Assembly (NCBI GenBank): GCA_011389515.1
Contig: JAABUA010000009.1
Coordinates: 1-64,000 of the forward strand
Origin: Desulfobacteraceae bacterium
GTDB lineage: Bacteria > Desulfobacterota > Desulfobacteria > Desulfobacterales > Desulfosalsimonadaceae
DNA: 64,000 nucleotides
Direction of reading: 5' to 3'
Shown: positions 25,317 to 35,740 of the stretch, in pieces
How the letters are laid out: each line of letters opens with the position of its first letter
How positions within the stretch are numbered: the first letter of the stretch is position 1
Position numbers and translations under genes: made by a program
Notes under the pieces: model-generated
The model's database searches: none
What the model was told of the DNA's origin: nothing
What the model saw: only the letters and a program-made list of their open reading frames with translations

Positions 25317-26204
25317 TTACACCAATACACCTACGGAAAACAATATCCCGTAAACGAACAAGTACTGTCCTGCTGCCGCCAATATCCGGTTGAAGCCTTC
25401 ATCAATGGGTGCGGACATTATCTTTTTGAACCTTCCGATAAAGGGCAATACGGCCGCAGGCGCCAAGAGCACCCACGACTGATCAGGGTTTATCAGGACA
25501 AATAATGCAGGCGTACAAAGCGCGGCCGCCAAAAGCCCTGCAACAAAGTACCGTGCGCCATGCTCCCCAATCATTACAGCTACCGTATGTTTTCCGGCGG
25601 CCTGATCTGTATGCATATCACGGAGGTTATTGACGCCCATGAGCAAAGCGGCCAGAAAACCAAGACCCGAACCCGCAACCATGACATGGCCGCTTATGGT
25701 ATGTGTATTAAGGTAATACACGCCACCGGTTGCAACGAGTCCGTAAAAAACAAATGCGAGTGCTTCCCCCATGCCGTAATAGGCCAGGGGATATGGTCCG
25801 CCGGTATACAGGTAGGCAAAAAGCAGAGACAGAATCCCGATTGCCAATATGGGCAATCCGCCTGCAACCACCAGGGGGAGTCCCAGCACGGCGGCAAGCG
25901 CGAAACAAAGCATGAAAGCGCCTTTTACACGATCAGGCGGGATCAACCCCGTCTGGGTCACACGAACCGGCCCCAGCCGGTTTTCCCCGTCGACATTGTT
26001 TTTCGCGTCGAAATAATCATTGGCCAGATTTGTTCCGATTTGAAGAAGCAGGCAGCAAAACAATGCAAAAACACTCACCCACAAATGAAAACCGTCATTA
26101 TACGATAATGCGGCGCCTAAGACGACCGGTGAAATCCCGGCAGTGAGCGTGCGCGGCCGTGCGGCCATTATCCATAAAGATATGTTGTTTGCAGCGAGGG
26201 TCAT
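25317..26204 (-). CDS. menA: MenA-like 1,4-dihydroxy-2-naphthoate prenyltransferase (UbiA superfamily)
   Basis: A 295-residue integral membrane prenyltransferase with about eight or nine helices. The first Asp-rich motif is NLANDYFDAKNNVDGENRLG (the N-D-x-x-D form of MenA). The second is NNLRDMHTDQAAGKHTVAV. These bind the polyprenyl diphosphate and Mg2+. MenA makes demethylmenaquinone, the membrane quinone of many anaerobes, but no other menaquinone gene is nearby, so a different UbiA-family aromatic acceptor is possible. The start at MTLAANN (26204) is chosen by family alignment; in-frame upstream codons (TTG 26264, ATG 26234) give a longer N-terminus with no clear ribosome site. Confidence 0.8.
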   Translation of the reverse strand: MTLAANNISLWIMAARPRTLTAGISPVVLGAALSYNDGFHLWVSVFALFCCLLLQIGTNLANDYFDAKNNVDGENRLGPVRVTQTGLIPPDRVKGAFMLCFALAAVLGLPLVVAGGLPILAIGILSLLFAYLYTGGPYPLAYYGMGEALAFVFYGLVATGGVYYLNTHTISGHVMVAGSGLGFLAALLMGVNNLRDMHTDQAAGKHTVAVMIGEHGARYFVAGLLAAALCTPALFVLINPDQSWVLLAPAAVLPFIGRFKKIMSAPIDEGFNRILAAAGQYLFVYGILFSVGVLV

Positions 26205-26287
26205 CTTTTTAATAATGCCAAATGATTGGCACATGAAACAAGAAAAATTCCAGGCGGGGATCAAAAAATTGAGCGGATAAGGAGGCC

Positions 26288-28873
26288 TTATTGCGGCGAA
26301 GCTTTTAACGTTAATACGCTTTCATACTGGTTTCGAATGTTTTCCGGGCGGTAAGACATCTGCCTGTTTTTACCGGAAAGAAATACCGGGATACCATCGT
26401 CGTAATGCGGGCTTGCCGGGTTTCCGGACTGGCCGCCGCTGTTCACAAGAAGCAGCGGTTCATCAAGGCCGAAATCCACAACCATTCGCATGGCAGGGAT
26501 CAGCCACACATCAAAGCCGTCCCCCCGGTGATACCCGGCCACATTAATGGTATTGAATCCGCCGCCGGCAGGATACGGTCCCCGGTCGGTATACCTTGAA
26601 ATCATCCATGCTCCGAATCGCTGAAACAATGGAAGCTGGTTTTGCATTTTTGTGGTCGGTGTCCGCCAGGTATAGGTATGGATTTTTCCCCATTGCCAGT
26701 CATCCGTGCTCCGTCCCATGTGCTTTTGTGCGTAGCCTGCAGCATCGGCCAAGGTGTTGGCGATGACCTCCGCCCTGGTTTCCACCGTGTCCGGGGTATG
26801 GATATTGTTCCAGAATGGGCTTTCCGGCCGTTCAAACAAATGATCCTGCACCGGACCATAAATACCCCGGTTAAGGCTCCGGAAACTTCTCCATGTCATG
26901 CTGTCGTCCGGCCCCAGTTCATCACCAAAAAGATTTCGGGTCAGCAGGTGATGAAAAATACCGTAGATGGCCGCACCCGGGGAGTCCGCGTGCATATTGC
27001 CGTCAAAATCCCCCAGCATATCCATCGTCAGTCTCGCTTTTGCCGCATGCCGGGTATCACCCCAACCGTCAATGACTTCCGCGATTTCCCCGGCCACAGG
27101 AGAATCAAAAAACAGGTCCTGCATTTTTTTCACCATCACATCATGCCGGTCATTCTGCATTTCCACGGCATCAATATATCCATAGGAATCATTGGCTGCC
27201 AGCATTTGCCGTATGCGCTCCGCCCGCTCCGGGGCATACCAGCTTGAGCCAAGGAGAGGCCCTTCGACCGGATCGACCGTCCGATGATTGGCCGTATAAA
27301 GATATCCGGAGACAGGGTCCATGACGTATGGATGCTGCTCCACCGGGAGATACCCCTTCCAGTCGTAGTCGCCTGTCCATCCGGGCGACGGCAGATGTCC
27401 ACGGCCGTTTGCACGAACCGGATATCTGCCGGAAACCTGCCACGCGATATGGTCGGCATTTCCGTAGATGAAATTCAGGTTCATGAACCGGATTCGGAGG
27501 ATGGCATCCCGGGCCGCGTCCATATCCGTTGCCAGATTAAGGGCATGCATGCCTTCAAGAGAGTTGTCCGGTTCGTGGAGCGTGGTTTTGATAGCCAGGC
27601 CGAAACCGCTCTTTGCTTCCGGCGGCAGTAACGGATGAACGGGTGCAGACGACAGGGCACTGTTCAGCAATGCGCCATGCCGGGTGAAGGAAAAGCTTCT
27701 TTCTACCGGATCGACCCCCTTGACGTGAAACACTTCCGTCCTTTTCGTAACCGGATGCCATTCTCCCCTGTATAGATAATGGTCTTTCCCGTCAATCTGC
27801 TTTATCCGTTCGATGTATACATCCTGGCTGTCACCCATAACCATGGTCATTCCCCAGGCAATATGGCCGTTATAGCCGGCCACAATTCCGGGGATTCCAG
27901 GCATTGCCACACCGGCGAGGTGATAGTCGGGCCCTTTCAGCTGCATGAGCATCCAGATGGGGGGATGTTCCAGCGGAAGGTGGGTGTCGTTTGCAATGAC
28001 GGATGCGCCCCTGGCCGTTTTGAAAGGCGAAACGCCCCAGTTGTTGGATGCTGCAATACCGATTGGCATCAGGATGCGTTCGATCTGATCGGCTGCATCT
28101 GCAATGGCCTTGAGGTCATCATGCAATCCGGATAGAAATGGTTCGCTTCCGGCTTCGTCCCACGCTTCTTCAAGGATCGCAGCCTTGTCAAAGGGGAGCG
28201 GTTCATCCGGATGAACCGGAAAAAGCCATGCCGCTTTTCCGGGGCCCAGCGCCCGGGCAACATTCAAAAAAGCGATCTCTTCATGCAGGTTAAAGGAAAG
28301 CCCCAGGTTCAGTACATTAAAGATATAAAGGGAGTTTATCGGCTGCCAGGTTTCCGGCGTGTATCCGGAAAGACGAAAATCAAGCGGAAGGCGATCCCTA
28401 TGGATGTCAATATACGCATTCACCCCTTCGGCAAAACGGTCAAGCATCCGGCGGTATTCCAGGGGCAATTGGTCAAACTGGTTTTTCGCAGCCAGATGAA
28501 GGCCCATGATACGGACATAAACATCGATATCCAGAACCGGCGGACCGGCCATTTCAGACAACCGCCCCTGGCCAAGAAGGGAATAGGAAACCATCTGGGC
28601 CAGGCGATCCGATGCCATCGCATATCCCGATGCAAAAGCCAGGTCATCCATATTATCCGCATGAACAACCGGAATCCCAAGGGCATCTCTTCGGATGAAG
28701 GCCTCGGTTGCTATTCCCGGCACTTCAATTACCCCCGTGCTCTGCGGTACAGTGCTTCGCAATCTGAAATCGAGAAGGGTGCAGCCGGAAAGCATCATCG
28801 TCAGCAAAAAAATGGAAAAAACAAGGACCACGGCGATAAATGAGCAAGGATATCTTTTTATATGCATCCGCAT
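26288..28873 (-). CDS. Penicillin acylase family (Ntn-hydrolase) lipoprotein
   Basis: An 861-residue N-terminal-nucleophile hydrolase precursor. A lipoprotein signal (MRMHIKRYPC start, lipobox LSGC31) would anchor it to a membrane. The alpha chain contains the family's GIPVVHADNMDDLAFASGYAMA segment, then a spacer. The autocatalytic cleavage site precedes S276 in ASNNWGVSPFKTA. The beta chain follows with ANDTHLP and PGIPGIVAGYNGHIAWG. Relatives hydrolyse amide bonds of acyl-homoserine lactones, penicillins or N-acyl amino acids, so quorum-quenching or peptide scavenging are candidate roles. AGGCGGG precedes the ATG. The gene stands alone between menA and the BASS transporter gene, all on the minus strand. 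Confidence 0.9.
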   Translation of the reverse strand: MRMHIKRYPCSFIAVVLVFSIFLLTMMLSGCTLLDFRLRSTVPQSTGVIEVPGIATEAFIRRDALGIPVVHADNMDDLAFASGYAMASDRLAQMVSYSLLGQGRLSEMAGPPVLDIDVYVRIMGLHLAAKNQFDQLPLEYRRMLDRFAEGVNAYIDIHRDRLPLDFRLSGYTPETWQPINSLYIFNVLNLGLSFNLHEEIAFLNVARALGPGKAAWLFPVHPDEPLPFDKAAILEEAWDEAGSEPFLSGLHDDLKAIADAADQIERILMPIGIAASNNWGVSPFKTARGASVIANDTHLPLEHPPIWMLMQLKGPDYHLAGVAMPGIPGIVAGYNGHIAWGMTMVMGDSQDVYIERIKQIDGKDHYLYRGEWHPVTKRTEVFHVKGVDPVERSFSFTRHGALLNSALSSAPVHPLLPPEAKSGFGLAIKTTLHEPDNSLEGMHALNLATDMDAARDAILRIRFMNLNFIYGNADHIAWQVSGRYPVRANGRGHLPSPGWTGDYDWKGYLPVEQHPYVMDPVSGYLYTANHRTVDPVEGPLLGSSWYAPERAERIRQMLAANDSYGYIDAVEMQNDRHDVMVKKMQDLFFDSPVAGEIAEVIDGWGDTRHAAKARLTMDMLGDFDGNMHADSPGAAIYGIFHHLLTRNLFGDELGPDDSMTWRSFRSLNRGIYGPVQDHLFERPESPFWNNIHTPDTVETRAEVIANTLADAAGYAQKHMGRSTDDWQWGKIHTYTWRTPTTKMQNQLPLFQRFGAWMISRYTDRGPYPAGGGFNTINVAGYHRGDGFDVWLIPAMRMVVDFGLDEPLLLVNSGGQSGNPASPHYDDGIPVFLSGKNRQMSYRPENIRNQYESVLTLKASPQ

Positions 28874-28922
28874 TTTCCCGCCTATAGGGTTGTTCTAAAC
28901 GGATCGATTCTCGCGGCCAATA

Positions 28923-30323
28923 TCACGGCAGCGTTTTTTCTGTGGGCAGCATTCGTTTAAATACGCTTATGGAGATAAATCCCGCGGCGTACATCAACAG
29001 CCCGAAGATCGCTGAAGTAATGAACATCGAACTGTAGAAATCTCCCATATGATCCTGTATCAGAATGGCAATAGCCATTGCCAGGGAGGCGTTTCTGAGC
29101 CCTGTTTCGAGACTGACGGCCCTTGTCTGGAAGTTATCGATACCAAAGAGTTTTGAAATCACCGCCCCCACGATCATGCCCAGCATTGTCAACAAAAATA
29201 CCATGCTGTAGAATTTCAGGCCGTAGCGTTCCGTATCGGTAAACACTTCTAAATTCCCCAGAACTCCGGCAAGGATTAAAAACAGAAGTGCAAGAATTCC
29301 AAGCAGGGAGAAAAACGGCGTGGCGCGTTTCGCAAACTGCATCCAGAAGGAGCGCACGGTCATGCCGATGGTAAGGGGTATGATAACGAGGATAATGATG
29401 GTCTGAACAATAAGGCCCACCGGAACATTGACATCCTCAATGTTGGCACAATAAAGCGCAAGGAGAAACGGGGTGAAAAACAGCGAAAGAACGGTTGAAA
29501 ATGAAGTGAGAGAAATGGAAAGGGCCAGATCTCCCTTGGCGTAGTACGTCATCAGGTTTGACGTGACGCCGCCGGGACTCACGGTGATGAGAATCATTCC
29601 CGCAAAAATGAACGGAAAAGCGTGATAGAATCCCATCAGATGCCCAATGGCAACGGCGATGAGCGGCATCACGATCCATTGAAGCGTTGCACCGGTAATA
29701 ATTCCTTTGGGTTTCAGAAAAACCAGTTTAAAATCATTGACCGTCAGTGTAAGCCCCATGCCAATCATGACGAAAAAAAGCATGAGAACAATGGATATTT
29801 TAAAAACCCGGTCGAACAGCATCTGGGAAGGCCGCTCCTGGAACCTGACAAAGCTGTATGTTTGACCGTCAACAACACCTTCTTTCTCCAACAGCACGAA
29901 GCTGAGCTTCATGCCCATGAGGTCGGGAAGATTATCATATGACGAACCCTCCCCGGCCGACGTGACATCCGGTTCCTCTGGAACTGAAAGAATGTGCAGC
30001 TCTCCGGTGACGTTCCGTACAAGGTAGATGCTTGTTTCATAACCGGATTCCAAAGAGGCTTCGCTTTCGAGAAATCGCAGGTGGCCGACAAACCTGGTTT
30101 CGGATGCTTCTTCCCAGTCTAGTTTCCGGGACGCCTCCGCAAGTGTCTGAAAAAGGGCAGGGTCTCCATGGCCTCTTGCCGCGAGCGAAAGGTTCCTGTA
30201 AATATCCTCCCCCGCAAAAACGCTTGAAAACCCGCTGAAAAAGATGATCAAGGAAAAGAAAAGCACTTTGACGCGTTTTGCCCCGAAGCCGGGAAACCAT
30301 AGCCACTCTGTAAAGCGAACCAT
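28923..30323 (-). CDS. Bile acid:sodium symporter family (BASS) transporter with N-terminal exported domain
   Basis: A 466-residue protein. Residues about 165-460 form the BASS ten-helix core (GMGLTLTVNDFKLVFLKPKG, MILITVSPGGVTSNLMTYYAKGDLALS, LETGLRNASLAMAIA), which moves organic anions, often with Na+. Unusually, 160 residues precede it: a hydrophobic signal or anchor (KVLFFSLIIFFSGFSSVFA) and a soluble domain of about 120 residues with LRFLESEASLESGYETSIYL. The ATG at 30323 follows AGGAGGC, and a TTG at 30353 is disfavoured. A bile-acid/steroid-like substrate would match the lipid-degrading theme of the window, but BASS substrates are diverse. Confidence 0.85.
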   Translation of the reverse strand: MVRFTEWLWFPGFGAKRVKVLFFSLIIFFSGFSSVFAGEDIYRNLSLAARGHGDPALFQTLAEASRKLDWEEASETRFVGHLRFLESEASLESGYETSIYLVRNVTGELHILSVPEEPDVTSAGEGSSYDNLPDLMGMKLSFVLLEKEGVVDGQTYSFVRFQERPSQMLFDRVFKISIVLMLFFVMIGMGLTLTVNDFKLVFLKPKGIITGATLQWIVMPLIAVAIGHLMGFYHAFPFIFAGMILITVSPGGVTSNLMTYYAKGDLALSISLTSFSTVLSLFFTPFLLALYCANIEDVNVPVGLIVQTIIILVIIPLTIGMTVRSFWMQFAKRATPFFSLLGILALLFLILAGVLGNLEVFTDTERYGLKFYSMVFLLTMLGMIVGAVISKLFGIDNFQTRAVSLETGLRNASLAMAIAILIQDHMGDFYSSMFITSAIFGLLMYAAGFISISVFKRMLPTEKTLP

Positions 30324-30612
30324 TAAAGCCTCCTGAAAAATTTTATTTTTCAATGGTAACCGTTACTGCTTGCGAATAGGGGAAAATCAATCCTGCCCGA
30401 CATCGGCTGTAATAAATGAGAATACCGATTTTTTCAAGAAACACGGTTCATCGGCAAGGACGAATAGTTTATTGGGTAAGACTTCGGGCCTGCTTTGCGC
30501 CTCTCCGGATAAGTCGTTTCTATATCATAAAATATCGAAGGTGTGTAGTATTATTTCCTACACCATAAAGCCTGTACGTCTTTTCTTCAAAATTTTATCC
30601 ATAAACTTTTTT

Positions 30613-30641
30613 TTGAAAATTTCAGCAAATTCCTGTATTAT
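30613..30641 (+). promoter_or_regulatory. Sigma70-type promoter of the hybrid histidine kinase gene
   Basis: TTGAAA at 30613-30618, exactly 17 bp, then TATTAT at 30636-30641, 70 bp before the start codon. An inverted repeat GTGTAG/CTACAC (about 30542-30562) lies upstream and could be an operator. The rest of the 387-bp divergent gap 30324-30710 shows no gene. Confidence 0.6.
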
Positions 30642-30710
30642 AGGATATCTACCATCAACAATATCCGTATGCGGGTTCGTTTCGTTTCCTAAACAACTGC
30701 GGAGGCAGCC

Positions 30711-33233
30711 ATGCCTGAAAACAATTTTCTGCACAATGACAGTGACCAACCCGCTCTGTACAACACAGAAATAACCCTTGACGTGCTGCTGAGCGCACCT
30801 ATCGGATTTTTCACATCCACACCGGGAGGCAGATTTCTTACGATCAATCCGGCAATGGCCAGGATGCTTGGGTATGAGACCCCGGCACAGGCTGTTGACG
30901 CCATAACGGATATTGCCGCGCAAGTATATGCTGACCCCGCAGGCAGGAATCATTTCAAACATCTCCTGGAAACCCGTGGTGAAATTTTTAGTTATGAGCA
31001 CCAATTGATCCATCGCGACGGGCACACGTTCTGGGTGTCGACCAATGCAAGGGCAGTACGGGACGACAAGGGCAGTTTTCTTTATTACCAGGGCTTTACT
31101 TCGCCTATTGAGGACCGTAAACGCGCCGAAAAAGCGCTGAATGAAAAAACAACGCTGCTGCAGTATATTTTAGACAACATGTTCGAACTTGTGTCGTTGG
31201 CCGACCTGGAGGGCAATTTTAAATTCGTTGCTTCTTCCCATAACATTCTGGGATATGACCTCGATTCTCTGGTCGGTAGGAATGTCATGGAATTTGTCCA
31301 TCCCGATGATCTGCCGGGGGTGCTTGCGGCTTTCAGTGAGTTTATAACGAAGCGGGAGGAATTTCGAAAGGCGGAATACAGATATCAAAAGGCCGACGGA
31401 ACGTATCTCTGGTTTGAAACCCTTGGACGATTAATATTCGTTGAGGATGGCAATCCAAGGGAAATCCTGTTCAGTACGAGGGACATAACCGAACGCAAAA
31501 AAACGGACCAGGCCCTCCGCGACAGCGAAAACCGCGCACAAAAGCAGCGGGCTGCCATTGCCTGCATGGCGCTTGATGACTTGATTTTTACAGGGGAAAT
31601 GTCCGAGGCGCTGCGGAAAATTACTGAAATTTTATCGGAAAGCATTGGCGTTGAACGGGCCGGCATCTGGATGCTTTCTGAAAATTATTCCGAATTGCAC
31701 TGCCATTCCCTTTTTGAAGCGAAAACAAAAACGCACAGCAGTGGCGCAGTGCTCAAAACCAATGATTTCCCGGCATACTTCAATGCCATTCTCGCCGAAA
31801 GCCGGATTTATGCCGAAGACGCGCAAAACGACCACCGAACAAGCGGACTAACCGAAGACTACCTGGCGCCTTTGGGAATCACTTCTCTTCTTGATGCGGG
31901 CATCATCATTGAAGGCACCATCGCCGGAGTTATTTGCCTGGAACATATCGGAAGCATCAGAAAATGGCATTCTGATGAAGAATCCTTTGCCAGCATGGCG
32001 GCTTCTATCGTCGCGCAGGTTTTCACCAACAGAAAACGAAGACAGGCCGAAGAAGAACAGAAAAAGCTCCAGGATCAGCTGAATCACGCTCGGAAAATGG
32101 AATCCGTAGGTCAGTTGGCAGGCGGTGTTGCCCACGATTTTAACAATATGCTGAACGTAATTTTGGGATATTCCGAGCTGGCGATGGAGAATGCTGATCC
32201 GGAAACATCCCAGTACCAAAAACTCCAGGAAATTTACAACGCCGCCTGCCGGTCAGCGGATATGACCCGAAAACTTCTCGCTTTTGCCCGAAAACAGGAA
32301 ATCGAACCCAGGATATTGGATCTGAACGAGACCATCGAAAAAGAGCTTAAAATTCTCAGGCGGTTAATCGGCGAAGATGTCGATTTGATATGGCACCCGT
32401 GCCCGAAGATATGGCCGGTTAGAATGGACCCGTCGCAAATCGACCAGGTCCTTACAAATCTGTGCGTCAATGCCCGTGATGCCGTATGCGGCAACGGCAG
32501 AATTTCAATCGAAACCAGAACGGTGCGCTTTGACAAGGCATATTGTGACCGTCATGCGGACTTTCTGCAGGGCGATTATGTCATGCTCACCGTCAGTGAC
32601 GATGGGTGCGGCATGGACGAGAAAACCATGGAAAAACTGTTTGATCCATTTTTCACCACCAAGCAGATCGGTAAGGGCACCGGCCTGGGACTCGCCACCG
32701 TCTATGGTATCATCAAACAGAACAATGGTTTCATCAATGTTTCGAGCCAAACGGGGAAAGGAACGACCTTCCGGATATATTTTACCAGGCACGTCGGAAG
32801 TGCCGAACCGGTCTCAGAAAAATCGCCGGAAAATCAAAATGAAAGGGGGAAGGAAACCGTATTGGTGGTCGAAGACGAACCCATGAACCTGGATATCTGC
32901 AAAACCATGCTGGAAAGCTTAGGCTACCACGTGGTATCCTCAACCGTGCCGGAAAATGCCATTGACATTGCCCGCAAGCATGACGGAGAGATCCACCTTT
33001 TACTCACCGACGTTGTGATGCCCGGAATGAACGGCCGCGAACTCTCGGAAAGGATCATTTCCATTTATCCCGCCATCAAACGCATTTTCATGTCCGGTCA
33101 CACGGCCGAAATGATATCAAAAAAAGGCGTACTGGACGAGGGGGTGTACTTTTTACAAAAACCCTTTTCCCTTTCGGAACTGGCGTCAAAAGTACGGGAA
33201 ACGATCCGGAAAGGATCGAAAAAAAGCTTTTGA
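30711..33233 (+). CDS. Hybrid sensor histidine kinase: PAS-PAS-GAF-HisKA-HATPase-receiver
   Basis: An 840-residue soluble kinase with no membrane segment. Two PAS domains occupy about 25-140 and 150-265 ([39 protein letters not shown]). A GAF domain follows at about 285-440. The phosphoacceptor is H475 in [20 protein letters not shown], the class often found with VAHDFNN kinases. The ATPase domain has [20 protein letters not shown] and [11 protein letters not shown]. The C-terminal receiver has D767 in [24 protein letters not shown] precedes the ATG. There is no adjacent output regulator, so phosphorelay to a distant protein is expected. The signal is probably redox or small molecule, but unknown. 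Confidence 0.93.
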   Translation: MPENNFLHNDSDQPALYNTEITLDVLLSAPIGFFTSTPGGRFLTINPAMARMLGYETPAQAVDAITDIAAQVYADPAGRNHFKHLLETRGEIFSYEHQLIHRDGHTFWVSTNARAVRDDKGSFLYYQGFTSPIEDRKRAEKALNEKTTLLQYILDNMFELVSLADLEGNFKFVASSHNILGYDLDSLVGRNVMEFVHPDDLPGVLAAFSEFITKREEFRKAEYRYQKADGTYLWFETLGRLIFVEDGNPREILFSTRDITERKKTDQALRDSENRAQKQRAAIACMALDDLIFTGEMSEALRKITEILSESIGVERAGIWMLSENYSELHCHSLFEAKTKTHSSGAVLKTNDFPAYFNAILAESRIYAEDAQNDHRTSGLTEDYLAPLGITSLLDAGIIIEGTIAGVICLEHIGSIRKWHSDEESFASMAASIVAQVFTNRKRRQAEEEQKKLQDQLNHARKMESVGQLAGGVAHDFNNMLNVILGYSELAMENADPETSQYQKLQEIYNAACRSADMTRKLLAFARKQEIEPRILDLNETIEKELKILRRLIGEDVDLIWHPCPKIWPVRMDPSQIDQVLTNLCVNARDAVCGNGRISIETRTVRFDKAYCDRHADFLQGDYVMLTVSDDGCGMDEKTMEKLFDPFFTTKQIGKGTGLGLATVYGIIKQNNGFINVSSQTGKGTTFRIYFTRHVGSAEPVSEKSPENQNERGKETVLVVEDEPMNLDICKTMLESLGYHVVSSTVPENAIDIARKHDGEIHLLLTDVVMPGMNGRELSERIISIYPAIKRIFMSGHTAEMISKKGVLDEGVYFLQKPFSLSELASKVRETIRKGSKKSF

Positions 33234-33275
33234 AGGCAATGACAACACTCCGTTTTAGACTCCCGCAAAAAAGAC

Positions 33276-33303
33276 TTGTATTTGTATTTTAAATGGCTAT
33301 ATT
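33276..33303 (+). promoter_or_regulatory. Promoter candidate for typA
   Basis: TTGTAT at 33276-33281, a 16-bp spacer and TATATT at 33298-33303, 62 bp before the typA start. Confidence 0.4.
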
Positions 33304-33365
33304 GCCTCTCACCTTTTACAGCTGAATCTTTTTGCTTCTGATTTCATAATGAATCGAGTGACTGC

Positions 33366-35183
33366 ATGAAAAATGAAAAATTAAGAAATATCGCCATTAT
33401 TGCCCATGTTGATCATGGCAAAACCACGCTGGTGGACGCCATGTTCCGGCAAAGCGGCCTTTTCCGGGCCGAACAGCAGGTCGACGAAAGAATCATGGAC
33501 TCCATGGACCTCGAACGGGAGCGCGGCATCACAATTGCTGCCAAAAACTGCTCCGTCGTCTGGAACGATGTCCGGATCAATATCATCGATACCCCGGGCC
33601 ATGCGGACTTTGGCGGTGAAGTGGAACGCGCCCTTTCCATGGCGGATGGCGCGCTTTTGCTGGTGGATGCCTCTGAAGGCCCCCTGCCCCAGACGCGGTT
33701 TGTGTTGAAAAAAACGCTGGAAGCAGGACTCGGCACCATTGTTATTATCAACAAGATCGACAGGAAAGATGCCCGTCCGGATATGGTTTTGGACGAAATT
33801 TATGACCTTTTTATCGATCTGGGCGCAACCGACGAACAGCTCGATTTTCCCTGCCTCTATGCGATCGGCCGGGATGGGATTGTAAAGCAGGAGGTAAACG
33901 GCAAAGAGAACAACCTGCATCTCCTTTTTGATACGATTCTTACAAAAATCCCCCCGCCTGTTTACGACCCGGACGAGCCCTTCCAGATGCTGGTGTCGGA
34001 CCTGGGCTATTCCGACTATTTAGGCCGACTGGCCGTCGGCAAGGTAAAAAATGGCCATGTGCAGGCAAATGACCGCCTTGTGTGCATCGACCGGAATAAT
34101 CGGCAGATTCCGCTGAAGGTTACACGGCTCCAGACATATCAGGGGACCGCCCTGCAGCCGGTCCAATCGGCCGAACCAGGGGATATTGTTATTTTATCCG
34201 GCATCAGTGAAGCGACAATCGGGGATACAATCTGTACCAGTGATGCGCCAAAGGCCCTGAAACGGATTAACGTGGATGAGCCGACAATTTCCATGGTGTT
34301 TACCATCAACGATTCGCCATTCAGCGGCAAGGAAGGGAAATACGTCCAGTCCGCAAGAATCAAGGAACGCCTTATCAAGGAAACGTTGATGAATGTGGCC
34401 ATCCAGATCGAGGTCACAGACATCCGGGACCGGTTCGTTGTAAAAGGGCGCGGCGAGTTTCAGCTTGCCATCCTCATAGAAACCATGCGGCGGGAAGGTT
34501 TTGAGTTCTGCGTGGGCCGTCCTGAAGTAATCAATAAATACAAAGATGGGAACATGCTGGAACCCATTGAAAATCTATACGTTGACTGCAGTGAAAATTA
34601 TCTTGGTGTGGTCACGGAAAAGCTTTCCATCCGAAAAGGGAAGATGACCAATCTCATCAATAACGGCTCCGGCCGAATCCAGATGGCTTTTTCCATTCCC
34701 TCCAGGGCGCTCATCGGCTATCGGGATGAGTTTCTTACCGATACCCGGGGAACAGGAATCATGAATGCCGGTTTTGCCGGCTATGATATTTACCGGGGGG
34801 ATTTCCCCTCACGCTTTACGGGCTCCATCATTGCCGACCGTCAGGGAAACGCCGTTCCCTATGCACTGTTCAACCTGGAGCCGAGAGGTATCCTTTTCGT
34901 ATCAGCGGGCGAGGCATGCTACGAAGGAATGATTATCGGAGAGCATAACCGGGAGGTGGATATCAATGTAAACCCTTGCAAGGAAAAGAAACTGACCAAT
35001 ATACGCGCATCCGGCAAGGATGACGCGGTGGTGCTTTCCCCGGTAAAACCGATGACCATTGAACGGGCCATCAATTTTCTCCGTTCCGATGAGATGGTCG
35101 AAATCACGCCAAAATCGATCCGCCTGAGGAAAGCCGTTCTGGCGGCCCAAAAAAGACGCGAACGGCTGAGCCGCTCCGCCTGA
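33366..35183 (+). CDS. typA: Ribosome-associated translational GTPase TypA/BipA
   Basis: A 605-residue protein, full family length. The P-loop AHVDHGKTTLVDAM (residues 13-26), RERGITIAAKNC (switch region), DTPGHADFGGEVERAL (G3) and NKIDRKDARPD (G4) are all present. The C-terminus has the BipA-specific SRALIGYRDEFLTDTRGTG and the RSDEMVEITPKSIRLRK end. BipA acts on ribosomes during cold or nutrient stress and in 50S assembly. No clear ribosome site precedes the ATG. A small exported protein gene follows 24 bp later. Confidence 0.96.
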   Translation: MKNEKLRNIAIIAHVDHGKTTLVDAMFRQSGLFRAEQQVDERIMDSMDLERERGITIAAKNCSVVWNDVRINIIDTPGHADFGGEVERALSMADGALLLVDASEGPLPQTRFVLKKTLEAGLGTIVIINKIDRKDARPDMVLDEIYDLFIDLGATDEQLDFPCLYAIGRDGIVKQEVNGKENNLHLLFDTILTKIPPPVYDPDEPFQMLVSDLGYSDYLGRLAVGKVKNGHVQANDRLVCIDRNNRQIPLKVTRLQTYQGTALQPVQSAEPGDIVILSGISEATIGDTICTSDAPKALKRINVDEPTISMVFTINDSPFSGKEGKYVQSARIKERLIKETLMNVAIQIEVTDIRDRFVVKGRGEFQLAILIETMRREGFEFCVGRPEVINKYKDGNMLEPIENLYVDCSENYLGVVTEKLSIRKGKMTNLINNGSGRIQMAFSIPSRALIGYRDEFLTDTRGTGIMNAGFAGYDIYRGDFPSRFTGSIIADRQGNAVPYALFNLEPRGILFVSAGEACYEGMIIGEHNREVDINVNPCKEKKLTNIRASGKDDAVVLSPVKPMTIERAINFLRSDEMVEITPKSIRLRKAVLAAQKRRERLSRSA

Positions 35184-35207
35184 TATCGATACGACGGACT
35201 TCTGACA

Positions 35208-35675
35208 ATGAAAAAAATGGTTGCGTCATTTTTGATCGCTCTTGTTGCCGTTGTTTTTTTCCATCCCCGGCCGGCGACAGGGCACGGCATCGGGATTGAC
35301 CTGATCAGGCTGGTCGATGAAAATCAGGATGGCGGAATGGTAAATGTTCACGGCCAGGTCGGGATTACCGGCGATACAGCATTGAGCCTTGGATATGCAA
35401 AAGGGGACGATCTGACCATCATCGATGCCGGCGTAAAGTATTACTTCGGCCGTTACATGAACAGCCCTTTTATTCAATTGGGAGCAGCCCGATTCGATCA
35501 TGACATCGGCAATGATACGGGGTTTGTGGGCTCCCTGGGGCTGGAGCACATGCTTGCCAGACATATCGGATTTTCAAGCGCCGTCAAAGTAATAGCCGGA
35601 GTGGACCGGGAAATCGCGGGATATCCCGCATCGCCGCTCTTCCAGGCGGTCTTCAGCCTGATGTTTGCTTTTTAA
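35208..35675 (+). CDS. Small exported beta-barrel-like outer membrane protein, 155 aa
   Basis: A signal peptide (MKKMVASFLIALVAVVFF...ATG) precedes about 130 residues of alternating beta strands, with DAGVKYYFGRYMNSPFIQLG and LGLEHMLARHIGFSSAVKV. The C-terminal residue is Phe, the outer-membrane assembly signal. The length suits a small, four- to eight-strand barrel or YadA-like surface protein. The family is not recognised with certainty. Cotranscription with typA is possible because the gap is only 24 bp, but the functional link is unclear. Confidence 0.65.
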   Translation: MKKMVASFLIALVAVVFFHPRPATGHGIGIDLIRLVDENQDGGMVNVHGQVGITGDTALSLGYAKGDDLTIIDAGVKYYFGRYMNSPFIQLGAARFDHDIGNDTGFVGSLGLEHMLARHIGFSSAVKVIAGVDREIAGYPASPLFQAVFSLMFAF

Positions 35676-35740
35676 CGCTTTTTTTTTGAAGCCGCCTTTA
35701 CAATTGTCCATCGTCCGAATTTCGAATTTTGAGGCGGCCA

